From: Hymenobacter terrenus
GTDB lineage: Bacteria; Bacteroidota; Bacteroidia; Cytophagales; Hymenobacteraceae
DNA length: 64,000 bases
Assembly (NCBI RefSeq): GCF_000972495.1
Contig: NZ_LATM01000013.1
Span: forward strand, 85,386 to 149,385
Reading direction: 5' to 3'
Part shown: in pieces, positions 16,966-25,705 of the stretch
How positions within the stretch are numbered: position 1 is the stretch's first letter
Layout of the letters: the number at the start of each line of letters is the position of its first letter
Program-made: the position numbers and the translations under genes
The notes under the pieces: model-generated
The model's input: the letters and a program-made list of their open reading frames with translations, nothing else
Told to the model about the DNA's origin: nothing
Databases searched by the model: none

Positions 16966-17865
16966 ATGGTACAAAAGGGTCGGATAATATTCGTAAATGG
17001 GCACTGGACGGCTATTGATGGTGGCCTATCGGGGTCTAGTGTGCCACTCAAGCCGTATTGGGGTGGCCCGTTCGAGCAGGAGGCAGAGCGTTTTTTTGGA
17101 CTTAAAGAAGCCGCTAATACGCATGTGTACCTCGACGGAACTACGCTGATTGGATTTGATGAAAGCGGTGAGGAGCGACATGACCGTGGCGCTCGCGATT
17201 ATAATGCTTATGACTGGGACAAGTCCTTTTTGAAGCGGCTCCACGATAAAGTGAATGATAATTCCGAACAAACAAGCTCCCTCCGCAATGCCAAGTACAG
17301 CAATGAGCTTCGCAACAAAGCGTTAAGCAGCCTTACTGCCGGCATGACCAAAGGCCAGCACAGCTTCTACATTATCACTCACAGCGAAGGAAGTGCTTAC
17401 GGAGCTGGTTTGGCGCGTGTACTTATCGCAAAAGGATGGAATGTGCATACCGTTATTCACATTTCGGCCGACGAAGGCGACGAGTTCAGTTCCCCGGCCG
17501 GGCCACTGACCTATCAGATTGGCTATACCGGCCGTTTATTCGGTGATTGGGTAACCAGCAACGAGCGGATACGAGGCAATGTCGATAAATGGGGATTGGT
17601 TTACATCAATAATTATAATGGATGGGATGAATTCAAGGCTATTCACGGCAGTACACGCAGTGCATCCATATTCCGCCGCTTGTGGGACCTGAAAACGGTT
17701 TTTGTACAGCAGGTACTCGATTCTCAAGGTCATATTCACTGGCAACAGGCACCCGGTAGCACCCCGAATGGTACTCAATTCGCCCAAGTAAATGGCTTTG
17801 TGATTCATGGAAACGGACGGACATCAGGAACCCGCTGGGGGGCAATTAGAGACTTAATGCATTAA
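16966..17865 (+). CDS. Putative T6SS lipase effector (alpha/beta hydrolase)
   Basis: A 299-aa protein lacking a signal peptide. Residues 135-145 read YIITHSEGSAYG: a strand-turn-helix nucleophile elbow of the G/T-x-S-x-G type with Ser140 as nucleophile. HISADEGDEF (about 164-173) can supply the acid and FVIHGNG (about 284-290) the His. The N-terminus IIFVNGHWTAIDGG is like the first strand of alpha/beta hydrolases. Encoded 5 bp after tssD and before a membrane protein, it fits a tube-delivered (phospho)lipase effector that attacks target membranes. Activity and delivery are inferences; the sequence is not close enough to a named Tle family for me to assign one. Confidence 0.65.
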   Translation: MVQKGRIIFVNGHWTAIDGGLSGSSVPLKPYWGGPFEQEAERFFGLKEAANTHVYLDGTTLIGFDESGEERHDRGARDYNAYDWDKSFLKRLHDKVNDNSEQTSSLRNAKYSNELRNKALSSLTAGMTKGQHSFYIITHSEGSAYGAGLARVLIAKGWNVHTVIHISADEGDEFSSPAGPLTYQIGYTGRLFGDWVTSNERIRGNVDKWGLVYINNYNGWDEFKAIHGSTRSASIFRRLWDLKTVFVQQVLDSQGHIHWQQAPGSTPNGTQFAQVNGFVIHGNGRTSGTRWGAIRDLMH

Positions 17866-17924
17866 GTTCTGTTATGCTCGTAGGAATCCATTATGAGCGC
17901 AAGTTATGATAGCTCCTTTTATGT

Positions 17925-18269
17925 ATGCGCTTTATGAAAATCACGTATAAAGTAGTCAATGGAACGCTCATGTTGTTGGGTGTATTACTATGTGCATTTT
18001 GTTCAAATGCAACACTCGGTACCCCAGAATCATTAAGAAGAGCAGCGGAAATAGAGCCTTACCACATCTTTTTCCTACGCACACTAATGGTCATGTTAGC
18101 ACTCCTGGCTTATTCCGGCTTGGTAGCTGTTTTAAACCGTACGCTATTCCGTCGGGTCGCTAATCCCACTAAAGTATTTTGGACCTCGTTGGTGATTTAT
18201 CTCGTCGTTACGATTGTGTGTGTGTACTTCTTTATTAGGACAAGCCTCGTCATTCACGACCCCTCCTAA
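17925..18269 (+). CDS. Small membrane protein, candidate immunity protein for the lipase effector
   Basis: A 114-aa protein with three hydrophobic helices (about residues 10-28, 48-70 and 84-106). It lies 59 bp after the lipase-like gene on the same strand and before genes in the opposite orientation, where an immunity gene is expected. Membrane-located immunity proteins are usual for effectors acting on phospholipids. I recognise no family, so immunity is inferred only from context. Its last 4 bp overlap the end of the convergent lipoprotein gene. Confidence 0.55.
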   Translation: MRFMKITYKVVNGTLMLLGVLLCAFCSNATLGTPESLRRAAEIEPYHIFFLRTLMVMLALLAYSGLVAVLNRTLFRRVANPTKVFWTSLVIYLVVTIVCVYFFIRTSLVIHDPS

Positions 18270-18871
18270 CCCATATAGTTCGACACAAAATCTACCGAGA
18301 CGAGCACTCCGTTTGCAAAGGTGAACGTGAAACGCTGGTAGCCTTCTGTTTCGGCCAGTACGACCACCGCCGGCACGGCCCGGAGGCGAAACACTGCGGC
18401 AAACGCTGCTTTGCTCATCCCAACCCTGATGTTTTTGGGCAATTTGACGGTAGAAGAAACAATCCTGGCCTTAATCAACAATGCGCTATTCACCGTTGGA
18501 TCCCCGCTCTGCAAATAGGTGAAGGAGTTCGACCGGTCCGAGAATGTATTGATCGTGTCTGTCATCTGTGGACTGTCACCTGGCTCCGTTTGCTGGCTAA
18601 GGGTAAAGCTGCGCCGGCTTTTAATCACGTTTTTGTAAGCCAAAAATTTGTCAAAAACCTGACTGACAAAGTCGTCATCGATAACCGCCAGGGTATCCCG
18701 GCCCATGCCGGTTGCGCGGTCGATAGCAGCGGTATCTGCGTTTGTTGGTAATACAGCTTGCTGTTCAAGCCGTTGCTTTGTTTCAGGCGGGGTTGAGTTT
18801 GTCGCCTTCTTATCAATTGGGTTGCAGCAGATGCACAGGCTTGCCAAACAGAATACCAGCAGATATCTCAT
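18266..18871 (-). CDS. Lipoprotein, candidate immunity protein to the M23 peptidase effector
   Basis: A 201-aa lipoprotein: MRYLLVFCLASLCICCNPID has a signal-peptide core followed by a lipobox-like Cys. The start at 18871 is chosen because it gives this signal peptide; it lies 1 bp beyond the TAA of the upstream M23 gene, so the two are translationally coupled. A periplasmic lipoprotein made together with a peptidoglycan peptidase effector fits a neutralising partner. The C-terminal region (GMSKAAFAAVFRL, then YQRFTFTFANGVLVSVDF) resembles small beta-rich domains with a start-of-domain helix. No named family is recognised. Immunity role is inference. Confidence 0.6.
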   Translation of the reverse strand: MRYLLVFCLASLCICCNPIDKKATNSTPPETKQRLEQQAVLPTNADTAAIDRATGMGRDTLAVIDDDFVSQVFDKFLAYKNVIKSRRSFTLSQQTEPGDSPQMTDTINTFSDRSNSFTYLQSGDPTVNSALLIKARIVSSTVKLPKNIRVGMSKAAFAAVFRLRAVPAVVVLAETEGYQRFTFTFANGVLVSVDFVSNYMG

Positions 18872-18872
18872 G

Positions 18873-19658
18873 TTATTCACCGCGCAGCAGTTTGCGGAGG
18901 TCGGTTGCTTTGTGCTTGTATTTGAAGGCATAAAAATCCCAGCTACCAAATGGGGCATTGGTTTGGATCACTTCGTAGTGGCCGTGATACCCTTTGGGAG
19001 GCGGCGGAACCACATGCCCCGTATTGCCGGAGAGAGAAACGACATCGTTAACCGCAACTAGCTGCCCTTGTCTCACAAGCAGCTTACTGGCGTGCGCATA
19101 TATCGTGTAAACGTGAGCGCTTCCATTGTATCCAGGTCCGTGGTCAATGATGATGACGTTCCCGTACGTTTTGGAAAAACCAGCCTTGACGACCTTGCCC
19201 TTGGCCGTAGCGTGATACGGAGTACCGCCGGGGACTTTGTAGTCGGTGCCCGGATGAGGCTTGCCTCCCCTGATTTTAGCGAACGGCGAGTTGATGACCG
19301 CGTTACCCAACGGGCTATCCAGGATGTCGGGCTGCCCGGCGCTGGCGTGTCCGCTTATTACTACTTCATCGAGCAAAACACCCCCGTACAGGGTACGGTA
19401 GCCGCGTCGGGCAAACAGGCTGGCCAGGGGCAGCCCCGATTTTACCCGCGTAGCATCGGGCTGGCAGTTGTAGAGTCGGTTGGAGCGTTGCAGGCTCGTC
19501 GCAACGGTGCTGACCGCGCGCAAGGAGCTGGCGGAGGAGGTTTGTAACCCGGCCACCCGGGCACTGACTACCAAAGCAGCCGGCTGCGGCTGGGCCTGGC
19601 CTTGTCGTAAGGCAAGGACCTGGCTGCTGCGTATGCGCGTAGTTGGCTGAGAGGGCAT
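18873..19658 (-). CDS. M23 family metallopeptidase, probable peptidoglycan-cleaving T6SS effector
   Basis: A 261-aa protein with a C-terminal LytM/M23 zinc endopeptidase domain (about 120-250). Zinc ligands are visible as H135 and D139 in GGKPHPGTDY and H227 in GYHGHYEV, with H189 in IYAHA as the usual catalytic His. M23 enzymes cut peptide cross-links in peptidoglycan. There is no signal peptide; the first 100 residues are an unrecognised, probably carrier-interacting, region. It is divergent from vgrG by 153 bp and coupled to a lipoprotein gene, which together suggest delivery by the spike into the periplasm of a rival cell. Delivery is inference; the enzyme family is clear. Confidence 0.8.
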   Translation of the reverse strand: MPSQPTTRIRSSQVLALRQGQAQPQPAALVVSARVAGLQTSSASSLRAVSTVATSLQRSNRLYNCQPDATRVKSGLPLASLFARRGYRTLYGGVLLDEVVISGHASAGQPDILDSPLGNAVINSPFAKIRGGKPHPGTDYKVPGGTPYHATAKGKVVKAGFSKTYGNVIIIDHGPGYNGSAHVYTIYAHASKLLVRQGQLVAVNDVVSLSGNTGHVVPPPPKGYHGHYEVIQTNAPFGSWDFYAFKYKHKATDLRKLLRGE

Positions 19659-19811
19659 AAGGTTATAGTAGAATGTCGCTTACCGGGGCCAGAATCGGCA
19701 CGCGCCGGCGCGCCGGCCAGTATCAATATGCGCATAAAGATAGTAAGTTTGTGAAGTTTCAATTTATGCTTGCGCCGAGTGCGTCGGAAGTCTATTCACT
19801 AGCAACCTTTT

Positions 19812-21581
19812 ATGGCTCGTCAAATTACCGTAGCGCTGGAATGCGCCGGGGCGCAGCTCGTTCAGCCCAATGAGCGGCAGCACCTAGTACTCCGGCAAAG
19901 CCTCTATGCGCACCATGCGTTCGAGATTACCCTGCCTTTTGACAAGGCAGAAGGGCACGAAACCGGCTTCTTATCCAAGGCCCCGGAACAGCTCATGGGC
20001 AAACCCTTTTCCCTCAAGCTGACCGCGGACACCTTCAACTTCAATAAAGGCCAGCAGTTTGAGTTCAACGGCGTATTTACCAACCTGCAAACCGGGCGTG
20101 ATAATGACCTGGCTACCCTGTCGGTCAGGGGATTCAGCCCCTGCTACCTGCTAGCAAGCGGCCTTAAAAAACGCACGTTTGTCAACCAGACGCTGACGGC
20201 CATTTTTCAGCAGGTCATGCGGCCTTTCCCCGATAACCTGCTGCCCCGGCAGCTGAACCCCCAACATCGGGAGAAGCTGCCCTACGTGGTGCAGTACCAG
20301 GAAACCAACTTTGATTTCCTGAGCCGCCTGGCCGCTGAATACGGCGAGTGGTTTTGCTACGATGGCAAAACGCTGCAGCTGGGGCCGCCGCCGAACGGCT
20401 CGACCGTGGATTTCCACGCGGATGGCATCTACAACGGGTTTTCCTTCAGTATGGCCCTGAAGCCAACCTCCGCCACGATGTACGAATATGATTATGAGCA
20501 GCACCAGCACTTTACCAGCGAAACCACATCTCAGCCGCTAACCAAGCTCGACAAACATAAATTTAGTGGCTTTGCCCTGCGCGAGTCGGAGAAGCTGTTT
20601 CCCGATGCTGCCCACGTGGCCGCCGAAACGCCGATTACCGGCCTGGGCGAGCTGGTGGCGGAAGCGAAAGCATACAAAGCCGCGGCCGCCGCCGACCTGG
20701 TCACGGTCAATGGCTACAGCGACAATCCCTTAATGCAACTGGGCGGCTTGCTGGCTATCAGCGGCCAAGGCCTGGGCAGTCTCATTCCCGCCAAAGAGCC
20801 TGCGGAAAGCTTTGGCACCTATCGGGTGGTCGAGCTAAGCCACTACGTGGACGAGGAAGGCGGGTACTCCAACACCTTCACGGCAGTACCCGACCTGCTT
20901 GACACGCCGCCCTTTAATCCGCATTACGATGCCCCCTCCGGCACCCCGGAGCTGGCGGAAGTAATCGACGTGAAGGACCCGGCCGGCCTGGGCCGGGTAC
21001 GGGTTCGCTACCCCTGGCCAGTGGCCAATCCCAAAGATGCCGAAACCGGCTGGCTCCGCGTGCTCACCCCCTACAGCGGCGCGGGTAAGGGGCAGCTGTT
21101 CACCCCCGAAGTCGGCTCGCAGGTCATTATTGGCTACGAAAGCGGCCTGGCCGAGCAGCCCTATGTGCAGGGCAACCTGTTTCACGGCAACAACCCCGCC
21201 GGCGCGAAGTACTCGCACAATGGCGGGGAAGTCAAGGGCATTCAGACGCTGGCTGGCAACCGCATCACCTTTCACGACAAGAAGGGCGAGGAAAAGATTG
21301 TCATTACCAACGGCAAGCAGAAAGACACGGCCATTGAGATTTCCTTCAAAGGGAAGGGCAAAATCGAAATAAAGACCCAGGGCGACTTAAGCTTCGCGGC
21401 CGGCCAGAACGTCAGCATTCAGGCGGGTAAAAAGCTGAGCTTGACCGCTGGGGAGCTAACCATGCAGGCCAAATCCATTCAGGGCAAGGCCGACTCAACG
21501 GTGGAGTTGGCCGCCGCCAGCGCTGAGCTGAAAATGGCTGGCGCGGCCACCCAGGTTAAAGGCACGCTCACCCAAGGCTAA
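19812..21581 (+). CDS. vgrG: Type VI secretion tip protein VgrG (copy 1)
   Basis: A 589-aa spike protein. The N-terminal gp27-like region (about residues 1-370) has SVRGFSPCYLLASGLKKRTF and YVVQYQETNFDFLSRLAAEY. It is followed by a gp5 OB-fold (about 375-460) with DPAGLGRVRVRYPW and FTPEVGSQVIIGYESGLAEQ, then a beta-helix needle (about 480-589) made of short repeats (FAAGQNVSIQAGKKLSLTAG). Trimers cap the Hcp tube. There is no C-terminal effector extension, so cargo would be attached through the downstream DUF4280 PAAR-like protein, whose gene starts 5 bp after its stop. A second VgrG is encoded at 45712-47535 with clear similarity throughout. Confidence 0.93.
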   Translation: MARQITVALECAGAQLVQPNERQHLVLRQSLYAHHAFEITLPFDKAEGHETGFLSKAPEQLMGKPFSLKLTADTFNFNKGQQFEFNGVFTNLQTGRDNDLATLSVRGFSPCYLLASGLKKRTFVNQTLTAIFQQVMRPFPDNLLPRQLNPQHREKLPYVVQYQETNFDFLSRLAAEYGEWFCYDGKTLQLGPPPNGSTVDFHADGIYNGFSFSMALKPTSATMYEYDYEQHQHFTSETTSQPLTKLDKHKFSGFALRESEKLFPDAAHVAAETPITGLGELVAEAKAYKAAAAADLVTVNGYSDNPLMQLGGLLAISGQGLGSLIPAKEPAESFGTYRVVELSHYVDEEGGYSNTFTAVPDLLDTPPFNPHYDAPSGTPELAEVIDVKDPAGLGRVRVRYPWPVANPKDAETGWLRVLTPYSGAGKGQLFTPEVGSQVIIGYESGLAEQPYVQGNLFHGNNPAGAKYSHNGGEVKGIQTLAGNRITFHDKKGEEKIVITNGKQKDTAIEISFKGKGKIEIKTQGDLSFAAGQNVSIQAGKKLSLTAGELTMQAKSIQGKADSTVELAAASAELKMAGAATQVKGTLTQG

Positions 21582-21586
21582 GCCCC

Positions 21587-22546
21587 ATGCCCCATACCGA
21601 TTATGTCGTGAGCCTGGCCCTGGCCAAGTGCTCCAAGGGCACGCTGCCTGTGCCGCTGCCCGTCACCAGCCAGCCGCTGCACCTGGTGGGCGGCCTGGCC
21701 GTGGCCACCGAGCTGGACATTGCCCCGCTGGTCAACATTCCGTGCTTTGGCATCTGCCAGCAGCTCACTAAGCTCGCCAGCGGCGTGCCCACTCCCTGCG
21801 TGCCCGTGCCCACGGGCTGGAAAGGGGCCAACCCGGCCCGCAAGATTATGGGTCTCAAGCCCCTGCTGGAAAAGGCGACCTGTGCCTGCGCGCTGGGCGG
21901 CACCGTCTCGTTTCAAAGCTCGGGGCAGTTGGGCCCGGCCAAGTTCCAGACCGGGCCCAACTTCCTCATGTTTACGGCCGGCAGCGTGGGGGGCTGGAAC
22001 AAGGCGTTGAACAAAACGCCCCTGGAGCCCAACCATGACTATCTGGTCGACAACTACCTCTACAGCACGGACGCCGATGGGCGGGTAGTGAAGGTGCGCG
22101 GCGACCTGGAAGACGCCGAGCGTGACCGCTACCCCAGCCAGCAAAGCGCCTCGGTGCCCAAAAAAGACGGGCAGGCCAACGCCCAGCACCAGGCCAAGCC
22201 CGCCGCTCCGCAGCCCGACACGCGCCCGATGCTGGCGCGCCGCCGCTACACCGATGACGGCGGGCACTTGCTGGCCGCTATGTTCAACGGGCCGGGCGAG
22301 CAGATCAATTATGTGCCTATGGATATGGACCTCAACCAAGCGGGGCCTAACACATGGTACGCAATGGAGCAAGAATGGAAAAACACGCTTCGTGGCGGTA
22401 ACCCACCGCCACCACGTCCTCAAAAAGTGGATGTGGAAATAAATATTGTTTATGCGGCTAGCAAGCGACCTGTTGGTTTTGAAGCGAACTTTTGGATTGG
22501 CAATGGCGCACGACAAAGAAGAAGATTTCGTAACGCCAAACCGTAG
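21587..22546 (+). CDS. DUF4280 PAAR-like effector with C-terminal DNA/RNA non-specific endonuclease domain
   Basis: A 319-aa specialised spike-tip effector. Residues 1-115 are the DUF4280 PAAR-like domain, with LAKCSKGTLPVPLPVTSQP, DIAPLVNIPCFGICQQL, and paired CACALGGTVSFQSSGQL at the end; it would sharpen the VgrG trimer. A linker (about 116-185) leads to a repeat boundary PKKDGQANAQHQ, then the toxin (about 205-319) with RRYTDDGGHLLAAMFNGPG, the variant DGGHLxA catalytic motif of the DNA/RNA non-specific endonuclease superfamily (Endonuclea_NS_2), followed by NYVPMDMDLNQ. It should degrade nucleic acids in the recipient cytoplasm. The gene is followed directly by its immunity gene. Confidence 0.83.
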   Translation: MPHTDYVVSLALAKCSKGTLPVPLPVTSQPLHLVGGLAVATELDIAPLVNIPCFGICQQLTKLASGVPTPCVPVPTGWKGANPARKIMGLKPLLEKATCACALGGTVSFQSSGQLGPAKFQTGPNFLMFTAGSVGGWNKALNKTPLEPNHDYLVDNYLYSTDADGRVVKVRGDLEDAERDRYPSQQSASVPKKDGQANAQHQAKPAAPQPDTRPMLARRRYTDDGGHLLAAMFNGPGEQINYVPMDMDLNQAGPNTWYAMEQEWKNTLRGGNPPPPRPQKVDVEINIVYAASKRPVGFEANFWIGNGARQRRRFRNAKP

Positions 22547-22557
22547 AAATAGTGACA

Positions 22558-23325
22558 ATGAAAAGTGTGCAAGAAATATATGAGGCACTTGGAAGAGTGG
22601 CAATTGAAAGTGCGCCTAAGGATGATAATTGGCAGCTTATCATCTTAAGATTTGAGCACGAAGAGAATATGGTGGGCGATAGTGGTCTATACATAGACTC
22701 CGAAGGAGTGAGAAAGCCTCTCAGTGTAGAGCTTAGCTGGGATGATTCAGAGCTGATTCATGACCTTCACGCGACTACGACAGAAGGTGGCAACAATCGT
22801 TGGAACCTCATGCATTATATCGTGCGGCCCGATGGTAGCTTCGACGTAGAATTTATTTGGGATGAAGACCAGGCTGAAATCATGGCCTATATCGCTGCCA
22901 CACCGCACGTCCCTGAACCACGTCGTGGGAACGAATTGGACCGCATTAAAAAAGGACAGTTAGAGCGTAAGACGGACCGCATTTACAATAGCATCGTCCA
23001 AGTGCTGCTACAGAATGCGCCGCCCCATACGTGGGAGGTGTTGCTTCTAAGCCTGACCCGACCTCCGTTGCACTACGAGGCTCAAGCCCAGACTGCTCCC
23101 GGCCGGCGCACCTCGCTGCTCCTGCTGGGCGAAGAAGCCGCCGTACAAGCCCTGGAAGAGCTGACCCTGGAGGGTAACCACCTCGGGTGGGAATCGGCCA
23201 CGCTCGCCGTGGAGCCTAGCGGCCAGTACCGCTACAGCTTTGTCTGGGCCGGGGCCGGCGAGTTCAACCTACCCACCCACTACCACCGTGAGGGGCACGT
23301 GACGCTTCCCTCCAAGGAAGCCTAG
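22558..23325 (+). CDS. Immunity protein to the nuclease effector (YezG/DUF600-like)
   Basis: A 255-aa cytosolic protein (the in-frame GTG at 22552 is the alternative start). The N-terminal domain (about residues 3-115) resembles the YezG/DUF600 immunity fold: EIYEALGRVAIESAPKDDNW, an acidic beta-hairpin, then YIVRPDGSFDVEFIWDEDQA. DUF600 immunity proteins are known partners of this nuclease type. The C-terminal half (about 135-255: IVQVLLQNAPPHTWEVLLLS then SGQYRYSFVWAGAGEFNLP) is a second domain repeated almost word for word in the next gene's C-terminus. The gene starts 11 bp after the toxin stop. Binding to the toxin is inferred. Confidence 0.75.
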   Translation: MKSVQEIYEALGRVAIESAPKDDNWQLIILRFEHEENMVGDSGLYIDSEGVRKPLSVELSWDDSELIHDLHATTTEGGNNRWNLMHYIVRPDGSFDVEFIWDEDQAEIMAYIAATPHVPEPRRGNELDRIKKGQLERKTDRIYNSIVQVLLQNAPPHTWEVLLLSLTRPPLHYEAQAQTAPGRRTSLLLLGEEAAVQALEELTLEGNHLGWESATLAVEPSGQYRYSFVWAGAGEFNLPTHYHREGHVTLPSKEA

Positions 23326-23352
23326 CTCTTCGCTAGGGGGCGGTCCTAGTCG

Positions 23353-24507
23353 GTGCCAAAAAAAGACGGGCAGGCCAACGCTCAGCATCAAGCCAAGCCT
23401 GCCGCCCCACAGCCCGACACGCGCCTCATGCTGGCGCGCCGCCGCTACACCGACGACGGCGGGCACTTGCTGGCGGCTATGTTCAACGGGCCAGGCGAGC
23501 AGATCAACTACGTGCCCATGGCCATGAGTTTAAACCAGGCGGGGGGCGAGTGGTATAAGATGGAGCAGGTAATGAAAGAGGCGTTGCGGGGTAGTAACCC
23601 GCCGCCATACCCTAAAAAAGTAGAGATTGAAATCGCAATTGTCTACGGTGCAGATAAGCGTCCAACAGACTTTAATGTTAATTTATGGATTGATAAAGTC
23701 AAGAAAAAGAGAAGCTTCTCAAACAAAATATGTACAATGGCTACAACTGCCGAGATTTATGCCTTCATTGGTCAAACCATCATTGACGACATCACCGAGG
23801 ACGGATGGCAAGTAGCCATTCTTGATATTGAGTACACAGGAGGTGATAGCACTGAATTTGGCGGGTTTTACATTGATGAGAGCGATTCAAAGCAAGGGCT
23901 TGAACTGGAAGCAGAGGGATTTAATGTAGGGTTTTCGGTTCGAATTCAAGAACTACATGCTGTTACTACCGCAGAAAACAGCAATCGTTGGAATCGACTG
24001 CGCTACACGTTGAAGCCAGATAAGACTTTTGAGATTGATTTCATCTGGGACGAGGACTTGGCCGAAATCATGGCCTACATCAACAGCACGGTAGAGGTGC
24101 CCGAGCCGAAGCGAGGTACCGGATTGGACCGCCTCAAGCAAGAACAGCTGGCGCGCAAAACAGCCCGCATCTATGATGGCATCGTCCAAGTGCTGCTACA
24201 GAATGCGCCAGCTCCTGCGTGGGAGGTGTTGCTTCTAAGCCTGACCTGGCCCCCGCTGCACTACGCGGCTCAAGCCCAAACTGCCCCCGGCCGGCGCACT
24301 TCGTCGCTGCTGCTGGGCGAAGAAGCCGCCGTACAAGCCCTGGAAGAGCTGACGGCGAACGGTGACCACCTCGGGTGGGAATCGGCCACGCTCGTTGTGG
24401 AGCCTAGCGGCCAGTACCGCTACAGCTTTGTCTGGGCTGGGGCTGGAGAGTTCAACCTGCCCACCCACTACCACCACGAGGGGCAGGTGCGCTCCAACCT
24501 GACTTAA
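23353..24507 (+). CDS. Orphan nuclease toxin tip fused in frame to a second YezG/DUF600-like immunity protein
   Basis: A 384-aa open frame beginning at a GTG (23353) in the duplicated boundary (VPKKDGQANAQHQAKPAAPQ). Residues 1-125 are a diverged copy of the nuclease tip from the preceding PAAR-like effector, with RRYTDDGGHLLAAMFNGPG and NYVPMAMSLNQ intact, but with no PAAR domain. At about residue 128 the frame continues without a stop into MATTAEIYAFIGQTIIDD..., a full paralogue of the upstream immunity protein including its second domain. In the first copy, toxin and immunity are separate genes. The pattern is that of an orphan toxin-tip/immunity cassette left by tip displacement. The immunity protein may still be made from the internal ATG at 23737. 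Whether the fusion is expressed is unknown. Confidence 0.75.
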   Translation: MPKKDGQANAQHQAKPAAPQPDTRLMLARRRYTDDGGHLLAAMFNGPGEQINYVPMAMSLNQAGGEWYKMEQVMKEALRGSNPPPYPKKVEIEIAIVYGADKRPTDFNVNLWIDKVKKKRSFSNKICTMATTAEIYAFIGQTIIDDITEDGWQVAILDIEYTGGDSTEFGGFYIDESDSKQGLELEAEGFNVGFSVRIQELHAVTTAENSNRWNRLRYTLKPDKTFEIDFIWDEDLAEIMAYINSTVEVPEPKRGTGLDRLKQEQLARKTARIYDGIVQVLLQNAPAPAWEVLLLSLTWPPLHYAAQAQTAPGRRTSSLLLGEEAAVQALEELTANGDHLGWESATLVVEPSGQYRYSFVWAGAGEFNLPTHYHHEGQVRSNLT

Positions 24508-24548
24508 ACCCCAGCCAAGACACTCGGCCGCTACCGTAACGCCGCCCA

Positions 24549-25074
24549 TGGCTACGGATGACGCCCGCGACCCGCTGGAACTGCTGGCCACCGCCCGTAC
24601 CTGGACGACACGCCCAGCCTGAGCACTCAGCAGTTGCGCGCCAAGTGCGCCCGCCTCCACGCCCAGCACCCCTTGGGCCTGGTCTTGGTCGACTACATCC
24701 AGCTCCTGCGGGGCGACACCAAAGGCAACCGCGAGTAGGAAGAGAGCAGCATCAGCCGCGGCCTCGAGCTGGCCAAGGAACTCAACGCCCCCGTCATTGC
24801 CCTCTCCCAGCTCAGCCGCGACGTAGAGAAGAGAGGCGGGGAGAAGCGCCCGCTGCTCTAGGACCTACGCGAGTCGGGCAGCCTGGAGCAGGACGCCGAC
24901 CGCATCGTCTTTCTCTGGCGCGGCGAATACTACAATATTTCTGAGTACGAGGATGGCACCGCAACTGTTGATACAGTCCTGTTCGACACCGCCAAGCACC
25001 GGAACGGGGCTACTGATGAGGTCATTGCCGCCTGCTCCATGCGCCGAGGTGTTTTTCAAAATCTTGCTCTGTAG
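24549..25074 (+). pseudogene. dnaB: Decayed second copy of dnaB (C-terminal half)
   Basis: Translated fragments parallel the intact helicase at 15031-16416. A short TDDARDPLELLATA piece matches the linker region. A large internal deletion removes the Walker A region. A continuous frame then runs YLDDTPSLSTQQLRAKCARL to the stop at 25072-25074, including LVLVDYIQLL and ALSQLSRDVEKR. Two sense codons are TAG (24736-24738, where the intact gene has CAG; 24859-24861, where it has TCG). It cannot make a functional helicase. It marks the right edge of the effector genes, with the intact dnaB at the left edge. Confidence 0.85.
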
Positions 25075-25144
25075 GATTAGATATAGTACCTATGCTAAAT
25101 CAAATACGTTTACGTTTAGTCAGCAGAATTGAAAGACCTGCAAA

Positions 25145-25178
25145 CAAAAAAGCCCTGACTTCTAGACCAGGGCTTTTT
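25145..25178. terminator. Bidirectional intrinsic terminator
   Basis: AAAAAAGCCCTG and CAGGGCTTTTT form an uninterrupted stem with a short loop, with A-tract on the left and T-tract on the right, so it can work in both directions. It separates the rightward effector region from the leftward HipA-like genes. Confidence 0.85.
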
Positions 25179-25198
25179 AGTATATTCAAGTAGCACGT

Positions 25199-25618
25199 TC
25201 AGGCTACAGCATACAATTCAAACGGATTGGTGATAGTGCGTCCACCAAATTCTTTAAGCATTTCAGCTGTATTGGTTAGGTCGAGGTGCTTACGGCGTGC
25301 TTTTTCCTGAACATGCGGTTGGTCCGCGCTTGGTATGCGACTCGAAAAGAACGGCTAGAGTTGTTCATTCCGATACTTCTTATGCACGTCCGGAAATCCA
25401 ACCAACGGCTTGATATGGTGCTGTTTTAAAAATGAGTCCGTGTATACAAACTCCCAAATACCATCTTCAAACAAGCTCAAGCAACCAATCTCCAAATGAT
25501 TAAAATTTAAGTAGAAAGTGGTCGGCTCATGCACTGGCGTGCGCATGGGGGTTGTGGCTTCAGGTTGAAGCCGTTTCAGCCAGGATTTCAGTGAGTTAAC
25601 CTGCAAACAGCGCTTCAT
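25199..25618 (-). pseudogene. HipA N-terminal-domain protein broken by a TAG
   Basis: From the ATG at 25618 the frame gives 87 residues ending IGCLSLFEDGIWEFVYTDSF, then LVGFPDVHKKYRNEQL, and a TAG at 25355-25357. In the same frame it continues PFFSSRIPSADQPHVQEKAR to a TGA at 25199. In this family the usual sequence is L-W-P-F-F-x-x-R-I-P-S, so the TAG replaces the Trp (TGG to TAG). The same frame is also open upstream back to the TAA of the kinase gene at 25706. The domain matches the HipA-N (Couple_hipA) region that partners HipA-type kinases. The order kinase first, N-domain second is unlike HipBST. With the TAG it is probably inactive or truncated. Confidence 0.7.
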
Positions 25619-25705
25619 TAAATCTAATCGTTCTGGACTGAGCAGGTCCGCGAATTCAGTGTCCAGTACGTGTAAGCAGCGGTTTAATTTCTCAAGTTGA
25701 TAAAA

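Noticed and set aside
13595..25357. Recoding of TAG as an amino acid throughout the element
   Set aside because: Several intact genes in the element end with TAG in the expected place, and the apparent replaced residues differ, so general recoding is unlikely; kept only as a low-interest observation.
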